From positions 434,001 to 498,000 of the forward strand of contig SDUX01000010.1 in assembly GCA_008729055.1 (NCBI GenBank): a stretch of 64,000 nt of DNA. Reading direction: 5' to 3'. The notes below the pieces were generated by a model. It worked only from the letters and a program-made list of their open reading frames with translations. It did not search any database and was not told the origin of the DNA. The DNA is from Pyropia haitanensis (lineage: Eukaryota > Rhodophyta > Bangiophyceae > Bangiales > Bangiaceae). Shown here in pieces: positions 55,817 through 64,000 of the stretch. A program made the translations under genes and the position numbers. Numbering within the stretch: position 1 is the stretch's first letter; each line of letters starts with the position of its first letter.

Positions 55817-57025
55817 CTACGTCCCCCCCCCCCCCCCCCCCCACCCCCCCTGGGCGGCGGGGACGTCAAACAGGCCCGGCACGTAGCCGGGCCGCCACGG
55901 CCGGTGCACCACCGCCGACGGCGGCGTCAGCCGCACCGCCGCCGCCGACGCGGCCGCCACCGCCCGCCGCAGTGCCGCGTCAATCACGCGCGCCGCCACC
56001 GGCGTGGGCGCGTCGGCCGCCGCTGGCGCGGCGGCCACGGCGGCGGCAGCGGCGGCGGTGGTGGCCGCGGTGGCGGCAGCAGCGGTGGTGGTGGCGGTGG
56101 TGGCGGCGCCGGCGGTGGGCCCGTCGGCACCCCCTTCGTGCGGCGACGGCGGCGGCGCGCCGGCACGGGCGGCCGCGGCCGCGTCGACGGCGGCGGCGGC
56201 GCGGGCAACCTCGAGCGCGACGAGCGCCGCGCCGACCGCCTCAGCCGTAGACACCGCCCCGGGCACCGCGTGCGTTGGCGGCCGGCGGACGCGGTAGAGG
56301 GGGGCGCCGTCGGCGGCGACGGCAGCGGCGGCGGCGGGGGGGGGGGGAGCGCCACCGCCGGCAGGGCGGCGAGGAGGGGGGAACGCGCGACGGTGCGGGC
56401 GGCCTCGGCCCAGGTGCCGTCGACGACCACCAGCGTCGTCACCTGCGCGAGGTCGACGGCAAGGGGACGCAAAGAAGAGGAGGGGAAGGCGGCCGCGGCG
56501 GCAGCGGCGGCAGCGGCGGCGGCGGCGTCGGCGGCGGCCGGCGTCGCGTCCGCCCCCCCCCGAGGCGGCAGAACCGTCGCCCCCCGCCGCGGAAAGAGCA
56601 GCACCCCCCCCCCCCCTTGAGTACGGCGTCCAGTTGTGGCCGCCCCCCCGCCCGAAAGGACCCGCCCGTGACGGACAGCGTGTCCGACACGACCGCCGGG
56701 ATGAGGGTGCCGGTGCGGGCGGCACGGCGGGCCTCGCGCGGGTGGCCGAGCAGCACCACGCGGACGGCAGAGCGGAGGGGGGTGCGCGGGAGGTCCGCGC
56801 AGAGGCATACGGGGGGGGGGCGGACGCAGCGGGCGCAGCGGTGGCGGGGGGGGGGGGGGGGGGGAGGGGGAGGTCCGCGACCGCGGCGGCGGTGGCGGCG
56901 GCGTCGGCATCGTTGGCGGCGGCGGTGGGAGGAGGAGGAGGGGAGGAGGACAGGTCCTTGTCGCCGGGGAAGGGAGGGGAGGGAGAGTCAAAGAGGGCGA
57001 CGAGCGCCGAGGGGGAGGGGGGCAT
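55817..57025 (-). CDS. DTW-domain protein (tRNA-uridine aminocarboxypropyltransferase)
   Basis: Predicted to make acp3U in tRNA (TapT/DTWD family), about 403 residues. The family signatures are all present but spread over three frames. The N-terminal cysteine cluster RCARCVRPPPVCLCADLP leads into VRVVLLGHPREARRAARTGT. Next come LLFPRRGATVLPP and TTLVVVDGTWAEAARTVARS, which holds the DxTW motif as DGTW. Last come YRVRRPPTHAVPGAVSTAEA and GAALVALE. Switches coincide with the G19 run at 56846-56864, the C13 run at 56604-56616 and the G12 run at 56336-56347; each equals one missing base. The start at 57025 gives MPPSPSALVALFDSP. The C-terminal tail RPGYVPGLFDVP is typical of an extended DTW end. 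It lies downstream of kinesin-14 on the same strand, 273 bases away. Confidence 0.9.
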   Translation of the reverse strand: MPPSPSALVALFDSPSPPFPGDKDLSSSPPPPPTAAANDADAAATAAAVADLPLPPPPPPATAAPAASAPPPYASARTSRAPPSALPSAWCCSATRARPAVPPAPAPSSRRSCRTRCPSRAGPFGRGGGHNWTPYSRGGGGAALSAAGGDGSAASGGGGRDAGRRRRRRRRCRRCRRGRLPLLFFASPCRRPRAGDDAGGRRRHLGRGRPHRRAFPPPRRPAGGGAPPPPAAAAAVAADGAPLYRVRRPPTHAVPGAVSTAEAVGAALVALEVARAAAAVDAAAAARAGAPPPSPHEGGADGPTAGAATTATTTAAAATAATTAAAAAAVAAAPAAADAPTPVAARVIDAALRRAVAAASAAAVRLTPPSAVVHRPWRPGYVPGLFDVPAAQGGWGGGGGGT

Positions 57026-57298
57026 GCCTGCACAGAGGCGGGGAGGACAAGGCGCGGGAAGGAGGGGGAGGGCGGTGGCCTGACGCGGAGGGGAGGCGGT
57101 CGTCGGAACCGAGCAGGGCTCGTGGGCGGGCGCATGCGACCGCCGCCCGCCACTGATCCTTCCCCGTGTCGGAATTTCAAAGAGAGAGGGGCCCTGTCGT
57201 TTTTTTTCTTCACGACCCGCCACTCGCGGGAGGGACACGCGCGGCCCTTCCCCCCCCCCTTCCCCCCCCCTCCCCCCCCCCCCCCTGGCCACCCGCGC

Positions 57299-57892
57299 CT
57301 ACCCCCCCGGCTCCGCCTTGGCCGCCCGCCGTGCCACCCCAATATCACACGCGTTGACCTTGGCCGCAAACCGCAGCGCCGACAGCGACTCGGCGTACGC
57401 GTCTGGCGCCGGGTTGACATTCACAAACATGAGCGTCTTGGCGGACGCGGCGCCCAGCGAGTCGGACAACAAAAAGGTCAGCTTGGAGTTGCGGTACGGC
57501 ACGTGCCGGCGGTCACGGCCACCCGCGAGTGCCGCGACCACATCCCCGAGGGCGGACAGGCTCTTGTTGATCGACCGCGTCTCGGCCAGCCGCGCGCCCG
57601 CCGCGTGGGAGGTGCGCAGCCGCTCCGAGCCGGCCAGGTCAATGAGGTTGAGCGTGCCCGCCAGCGACGAGCCGGTCCCCGCATTGACGCCGGCAATGGA
57701 GAGGCGGAAGAGGGCGTGCGAGCGGGAGCTCCGCGCGTTGGCGTCCGTCGCGCCCGTCGCCCGCCGCCGTGACGCGTGCGCGATGAGCGCGCGGAGGGCG
57801 GACCGGGACGAGACGGGGCGGGTGGTCAGGCCGGGCACGTACACCGCCTTGTCGGCGGCAGAGTACTTGACGTCGAGCTTGGGGGGGGGAGC

Positions 57893-57942
<50 letters not shown>

Positions 57943-58189
57943 CACTGCTGCTGCTGCCACCCGCGCCGGCGGCGGCGGGCGGCGGGGCCGCCCCCCCCGG
58001 CTCGCCGTCAACGCCGACGAGCAGGTCCCGGAGGGTCTCATTGTAAATCTCGACAAACGACGCGGTGAGCGTGTACGCCCAGCCGTCGCGGGCGGCCCGC
58101 TCCGCGGCGGCAAACACCTGCTCCACCGACCGCGGGATCATGCCCGCGCCGTCGCCGAGCGCGTCGGCGTCGGCGCCCCCCCCCCCCCC

Positions 58190-58222
<33 letters not shown>

Positions 58223-58453
58223 ACGGTGCCGGTCATGGTGTGGGTCTTGCCCGACCCAGACTGGCCATACGCGAAAATCGACACGCGGTACCCGTCGAGC
58301 GCCGACTGGACGAGCTGGGAGATCTCGGTGAAGACCGCCGCCTGCGTCGCGGCGGGCGGGAAGACGCGGTCAAAGCGGAAGCGCACCGCGCCGTCGGCGG
58401 CGGCGGCCGCACCGCCGGCGGCTCCCCCGCCGGGGCGGTCCCCGCCGCCGCCA

Positions 58454-58484
<31 letters not shown>

Positions 58485-60244
58485 TGCCGCCACCGCCGCC
58501 ACCGCCGCCACCGCCGCCACCGCCGCCGCTGCCGCCGTCCACGACGGCGCCCGTGACGCCCGGCCGCCCCCCCGACGGTGGCACCGCCTCGATCATATCC
58601 ATCGCCGGGTACCGGTACGGCGCGACGGCGGGCGCCGCGGCGGTCGACGCGGACGCGACGCCGCCCCCCCCCCCCCCCCTTCCGCCAACGACGGCGGCGC
58701 GGTCGCGTCGGCCGGCAGCAGCGGGCGGACGCGGCAAAACACGCGCACGTTCCCCTTGAGCTCCTGCACCGCGTTGTGGAGTGCCCGCCGCGTCGCCGCG
58801 TCGGCCACCGCCCGCGCCTCGAGCGCCGTCACCGTTGCCGCCTGCGCGGCAACGGTCGCGGCGAGGCCGTCGGCACGGGCCGACAGGTTGGCCACCCGCG
58901 TGTCCCGTGCGGCGACCGCCGCCCGGACCGTGACGAGCTCCGCGGACAGGGCGGTGGTGGCGGCGGCAGCGGACGAGAGCGACGCGTGGAGGGTGGCGAC
59001 TTTGGTCGTTGCCGCCGCTAGGGCCGCCTCGGCGGCCGCACGGCCGGCCGCCGCGGCGTCCGCTTCGGACCGCACCGCGGCCAGCTCGGTCGCCGCCGCG
59101 GCGGCGGCCGCTTGGGCGTCGGCGGTGGCTTTGGCAGCGGCGGCCGCCGCGTCACGGCGTGCCGCGTCGAGGTCGGCCTGCAGGGACCGTACCGTCGCGG
59201 CCGCCGCCGCCGCCGCCGCGTCGGCCCGCTCCCGGTCCGCCGCGGCCGCCGCGGCCGCCGCGACCGCGACGCGGCGCTCCCTCGCCGCCACCGCCGCCGC
59301 GGCGGACGCCTCCTCCGCCGTTGCCGTCGCGGCGGCCGCCTCTGCCCGTGCCGCCCGCGCGGCGGCGACCGCCGCCGCTTCCGCGGCCGCCGCGTCCGCG
59401 GTCGCGGCGGCTTCCGCGGCGAGGCGGTCGCGGAGGGTGGCGACGCGCGCTTCCGCCGCGGCCGTCGCGGCGGCCGCGTCGGCGGCGGCGGCGGCGGCGC
59501 CGTCGGGGACCGCCGCGGCGGCGGCGGCAACGGCGGCGGCGGTGCGGCGGTGGGCGTCGGTGAGGGCGGCGGCGAGCGCGTCGCGGTCCGCGGCGGTGGC
59601 GGCGGCGTCGGCGGTGGCGGCGGTGAGGCGGGCGGTGAGGGCGGCGACGGTGGCGGCGGCGGCGGGGTTGGCGGCATGGGCGGTGGTCGACGTCGCGACG
59701 CCGGCTTCGCCCACCGCCTGGACAAAAGAGGAGGGGGTGGAGGGGATCGAGGGAGGGGGGGAGGGGGGGAGTGCCACACACCATGGACAGCCACGAGAGG
59801 CAGGGCAGCGGGTGGCGGTCGGCGGGGTGGACGGCAGCACAGCGGGGGGAACATGTCAGCAGCCGTCGCACAAGACGCCCGGGCACGCGGGGTCCGCCTC
59901 GCCGCCCCCCCCCCCCCCCCCCCGCCCCCATCCCTCCCGCACCACCACCACCAGGTCCGCCGCTGCAAGCGCACCTCCGTCCCCCCCCCCCTCGCACCTC
60001 CTCGCCACGCCGCCGTCGGCGGTCGCTCCCCACGCACCTGGTCCACCATCTTTCGAACTTCGGCCAGGATATCCGGCCCGAGCAGCTGCGCCACCCCCCC
60101 CCCCCCCCCCCTCTACCCCCCCCCCCCCACGCCCCCCCCAGACGACGCGTCCCCCCCCCCCGCAAGCCCGCCACCGTATTCAGCCGCGCCGCCGACTGCG
60201 TCACCGCCGTTGGCATCAGCCGCAGCGGCACGCCACCACCCGCC

Positions 60245-60279
<35 letters not shown>

Positions 60280-60666
60280 CCCCCCACCGCCGCCACCACC
60301 ACCGCCGCCGCCACCACCCAGCCGCCCGGGCGTCACCGCGTGGCGCGCACGCAAGAGGCCGCCGGCCGTCGCGTCGCCCCGCCCGCCGCCGCCGCCACCG
60401 CCCGTGGCGCGTCGACCCGCGGCCGTGTCTGGCGCGCGGTTCTCTTTGGCAGCGCCGCCGCCGCCGCGGCCACCGCCGGCGGCGCCGCCAGGGACGGTGG
60501 CGCGGCGGCCGCCGCCCAGCGCACCGCCGCTCCCGCCGGGTAGGGGTATTTTGGCCGCCGCCGCCGCGGCGGCAACGTCACTCGCGGTGGCGGCGCGGGG
60601 GGGGCGGCTGACCGGCCGGCGGGGGATGCCCGTGACGGGCGGCTCCCGGGGAAGGGGGGGGTCCAT
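57299..60666 (-). CDS. Kinesin-14 (C-terminal motor), two exons
   Basis: Minus-end-directed microtubule motor by class, about 1016 residues. Exon 1 is 60666..60038 (basic, Gly/Arg-rich tail, ending [18 protein letters not shown]). The intron is 320 nt, GTGCGT...CCAG. Exon 2 is 59717..57299. It begins with a long Ala/Arg coiled coil, then the kinesin-14 neck [17 protein letters not shown]. The motor follows: [12 protein letters not shown]-loop [24 protein letters not shown], switch [12 protein letters not shown], switch [13 protein letters not shown], and [12 protein letters not shown]. It ends soon after [11 protein letters not shown]. Poly-Gly insertions interrupt the motor after MTGT and after [11 protein letters not shown]. 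Frame switches fall at the C18 run at 60094-60111, the C16 run at 58664-58679 and the C16 run at 58176-58191, each one base. The ATG at 60666 gives MDPPLPREP. Confidence 0.95.
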
Positions 60667-62283
60667 GGCAATGATGGAATCGAGGAGGGGGGGGGTGGCG
60701 GGGGGGGCGCAAGAGACGGCAAGGATGGGAAGGGTGGGGGGGGGGGGGGAGCGAGGCGGAAGCGAGGGAGAAGACAGACGGGAGTGTACACGCGTCAGCG
60801 GGACACGGGGTGGAGGTGAGCAGGGAACAAAAATGGTGGTGGGGGGGGGAGGGCGCCTTCACGAGGGGCGCGGGGAGTGTAGAGAGGGGGATTGGGAAGT
60901 GGGGAGGAAGGGAGTGGCGGTGGACCAGGCGCGCACGCCGACGGCCGTCACCCGCAACGGCGTCAGCGTCGTCAACGACGGCGGTAACGCAGGGCAGTGA
61001 CGACGATACGCCAGCCGTACCGACACGAGCGCGCCGGGTGGCGGTGGTCTGCCAATCGCGGCCGCGGCGCGTCGGCAGGGGCGCGCGCGCGCGCCAACGC
61101 GGCGACGCGGACCCCGTGCGATGCGGAGCGGGCGGGGGCGTCGCGGGGCAGCCCAGACGGCGGCCCCGACCACCGACCGGCGCCGGTCTCGTAACGGCGG
61201 CAAGCGCTGGGAGCCGTGGGGGGGGGGGGGGGAGGCGTCTGGCACCCGCGGGTGCCTCCGCGTGGATGCGCACCGGCGGCCGGCCGGGGCGCGCCGGGGC
61301 GGGCGGGGACACGCCGCCGCCGCGCGGCGGGCACCCCCAAACGGCGGCCGCTGCCGTTGCGCGCCGCCGCGGGGCGCCAGGGCGGGGGCGTATCCCCCCC
61401 ACGGATGGGGGGGGGGGGTGCGAGGGGGGGGGGGGGGGGGGGGGGGGGGCCGAGTGCCACCGAGGGGGTGGCGATGGCGCGGGGGGGGTGGTGGTGGTCT
61501 CTGGGGTGTGGCGGTGGCGTCGGGGGAGGGGGGGGGGGGGCGGGGGGGGGGGGGGGGGGGGGAGTGGGGGGGGTGGGGGGGACGCCGGTGCGCCGCGCCG
61601 CGCAAGATTTGAAAATTCAAAAGTGCGGGGCCCACGGTGGTGGGCGGCGCGGGCGGCGCGGGAAAGCGCGCACGAATTCAAGTGGACCCCCTTGGGTGGG
61701 TGTGGCCAACGTGGCGGGCGCGGCGGCGGCGCGCGCCGGTCGGGGCGGTGTGGGCAGGGCGGCGGCGGGCCTAGCTAGTAGGGCGGCCGGTGGCGCCGCG
61801 CGGTGGCGGCCCGCGCCGGCTGCGCGTGCGCGTGCCCGCGGCTCGCCCGTCGACGCTCCGTGGTGGCAAAGAGGAGCAGAGGCACGGGGGGTGGCGTCAG
61901 CGTCCGCCCGGGTGGTTTTCCGCTGCTGACGGCGCGCCCCGGCGGACGGCCCGTTTGGTCGCCGGGTGCACACCCGCTGGCTATACGCTCCCTGCCCGGT
62001 CGGGGTTGGACGCTTTGGTCGTGGGCGGTGGGTGAGCGCACTTGTTCCACGACGGCCGGCGGAGCGCCGCCCAGCGAGGGCACAGCACCCAACCAAAAGG
62101 GAAAGACGGCGACAACAAACAAAACCGCCCAAGACAGGCCGATTGCCCCCTCCCCGATTGTCATCCCCTGTACCCCCCCCCGCATCCCTACCCCTCTCAC
62201 CTTTCCAGCTTCCCCTCCCCTGCACCACCCCTCACTCACCCCCCAACAATCCCCCCCCCCCCCCCGTCGACCCTCCCCGCAGC
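60667..62283. other. Spacer, NTF2 3' end to kinesin start, with very long G runs
   Basis: 1.6 kb with no supported gene. Notable G tracts occur at 61424-61449 (26 bases) and 61542-61562 (21 bases), with many shorter ones between 61380 and 61580. A plus-strand Gly-rich open frame over this area is low-complexity. Positions 62050-62280 are C-rich and probably NTF2 3' untranslated sequence. Confidence 0.5.
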
Positions 62284-63056
62284 TCACGCGTAGTTGAGCC
62301 GGAACATGTCGTTCCGCACCCAGAAGCTGGTCGGGTTGGCCGGGTCGGGCGCGAGGTGGAACACCTGCGAGAACTTGAGCGGGTTGGACGAGTCGTCCAC
62401 CATCAGGCTGCCGCTGACAAAGACGAGCACCGACGCGGGCGGCGGCGGCACCCCGGGCGCGACCGCGTCGGGCATGACCGGCTGGAAGTCCGACGTGGCT
62501 ACCTGGTGCACCACCTTGGCAAACGGGAGGGAGGTGAGCTTGGTCATGATCGCCTCGACGCCCATAAAGGGCTCCCCTTCAAAGGTCAGCAGCGACGACG
62601 GCCGCTGCGCGGATCCGACACAATCACGGACAGGGGGAAGGGGGCCACGCGGACAAGCGGAAGGGCGGGGGGGGAAGACAGCAATGGAAACAAAGATGAA
62701 CCCAGACGCGCATAGCAAGATCAGGGCCGGGGGGTGGATGGAAGGCAAACACAATGCCAGACGCGAGGTGGGGAAGGGGATACGCGAGCCGGCGGCAGGT
62801 ACGGCGCAACCATCCACACAAGCGTGACACGGGACAATGCAGGCGATACCGTCAGCCAACAGGAGCGTGTGGTCATTAATGGCCAGCCGCCCACAGTACC
62901 AGCGCACGCACACCAACCGCGGTGCACCCGCCGATAGTGCGGCGGGGAACGCACGTAGAGGGGCGCCAGCGCCGCACGGGAGGTATCAAAGAGGTTGTAG
63001 TAGTGCGCGACAAACGCCGCGCCGATCCTCTGGTAGTCGGGCGCCGCGGCGGCCAT
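62284..63056 (-). CDS. NTF2: Nuclear transport factor 2 (NTF2), two exons
   Basis: Imports RanGDP into the nucleus. 140 residues (127 in human). Exon 1 is 63056..62955 and gives MAAAAPDYQRIGAAFVAHYY, then NLFDTSRAALAPLY. Exon 2 is 62604..62284 and gives RPSSLLTFEGEPFMGVEAIM, KLTSLPFAKVVHQVATSDFQ, a short Pro-rich loop, then VLVFVSGSLMVDD, KFSQVFHLAPD and FWVRNDMFRLNYA. The order and the aromatic C-terminus are typical NTF2. The intron is 350 nt with GTGCGT and GCGCAG. The ATG lies in a GGCCATGGCC-like context, with no in-frame alternative that fits the family better. No frame switch is needed. Confidence 0.96.
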
Positions 63057-64000
63057 GGTGACGGCGCAGCAGAAGAGAGCAGGGAGCAGGGGGCAGGGGG
63101 TCGCACACACAGAGGCAGCGCCGGTGTAGGCAACGACGGCGGTGGCGGGCGGGGTAGAGAGCAAAGACAAGAGGTCAGCCAGAGGCACAGTGGGCTGGCT
63201 CACAAATCAACGTGCGTCGCACGCGGTGCGCAAGGCGATGGTGGACACTGGCGGTGCAAGGACAAGGCACCGGTGCAACGTGGCGGGGCTCTCGTGACAC
63301 AAGTCAATTGATAATCGTGCAAGTCCCCGGTATTGTCTGGGATGGAACCGACTTCAGATCATGTCTGTCTTCCCGACGGTTCAGTCAGATCTCTCGTCGG
63401 CCCTTCCTAATCGTTTTGCCACCCCACCCGCTGACGAGGTGCGCAGGCAGAGGCACATCCGCTCGCCCATCGTCTGAGGCCTGCTGACCGAGTGCTACCG
63501 GCGGGGCCATGGCGACAGCGGGGGTAGCGCCAGTGGCAACGGCAGCGGCAGAGCAGAAGAGAAGCTACGAAAGTGGACCCGCATGGCAGAGCGCCGCCGC
63601 CAGCGGGTGACCAGGCGGTGCCAGTCACAATGGCCGCTGGGGGGGCCGTCCCTCAGTGAACTGCGCCAGCGCCGGCATCGGCCGCTTGACAAGGGTCTCC
63701 CCCTCCCGTTTGCGCCTTTCCCCCCGCCGACGGCGGCCGCTCCCAGCCTGAGAAGAAAGACGGCCTCGACTACGACAAGTGGGAAGTAGGGATGTGGACG
63801 TCCTCCCCCCGCCTGGAAATTTCCTCTGAGGGGGACCACGTGCCCTCGTGCTGCTGGTGCTCTCCGACGCGCGGCGCCGCCGTTGCTGCCGCCGTCGCTA
63901 CCCACGCCTCAGTCACCGGCCCTCTACCGGTCGTGTGAGAGAACCGCCCTCGCCTGCGCCCCGGCAGCCGCAACAGCGGCTGCGGCGACCGGCCAGACGG
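63057..64000. other. Region upstream of NTF2
   Basis: Moderately GC-rich, with an AT-richer patch at 63295-63420 that includes GATAATCG at 63310-63317, about 255 bases from the NTF2 ATG; a likely promoter area. Beyond 63440 there are short open frames on both strands, with no recognisable product before the window ends. Confidence 0.4.

Overview
This is a eukaryotic nuclear window. It carries spliced genes with GT...AG introns, a nuclear tRNA-Ser, and typical eukaryotic families (SWI3, Sec24, kinesin-14, SKP1, PEX4, NTF2, TM9SF). Base composition is extremely GC-rich. Coding sequence is full of Ala, Gly and Pro runs and of G/C mononucleotide tracts, and introns are few (0-2 per gene). The best guess is a bangiophyte red alga of the Porphyra/Pyropia type; this is inference from composition, intron poverty and gene content, and no single marker proves it.

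Layout, left to right: an EF-hand protein kinase (+); SPF27/BCAS2 (-); RNA polymerase III subunit RPC9 (-), divergent from a Sec24-like COPII subunit (+); tRNA-Ser(GCT) (-), divergent from SKP1 (+); an RWP-RK transcription factor (-), divergent from a giant SWI3/SMARCC chromatin-remodelling subunit with an internal RS domain (+); PEX4 (-), a RING-H2 protein (-) and a PP2C phosphatase (-); a DnaJ-type zinc-finger protein, probably plastid-targeted (+), convergent with TrmB tRNA methyltransferase (-); a small secreted Cys-rich protein (+) and a TM9/nonaspanin (+); a DTW-domain protein (-), a kinesin-14 (-) and NTF2 (-). That is 17 protein genes and one tRNA. They are separate housekeeping and regulatory genes, not an operon or an island. 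No transposon, CRISPR array or viral segment was seen.

The most striking property is that nine of the seventeen protein genes cannot be read in one frame. Conserved domains continue in another frame after G or C runs. I found 20 such switches. Seventeen need one extra base and three need two, and each of those three spans two or more long runs. No switch requires an opposite-sign change, so coding capacity is restored if the message has one more base per affected run than this sequence. A uniform homopolymer undercall is the simplest explanation, but transcriptional slippage is testable. A second regularity is that all seven inferred 5' splice sites read GTRCGT.

Long intergenic stretches are GC-rich and low-complexity. 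Several contain a short AT-rich island, which may be promoter regions or structured elements.
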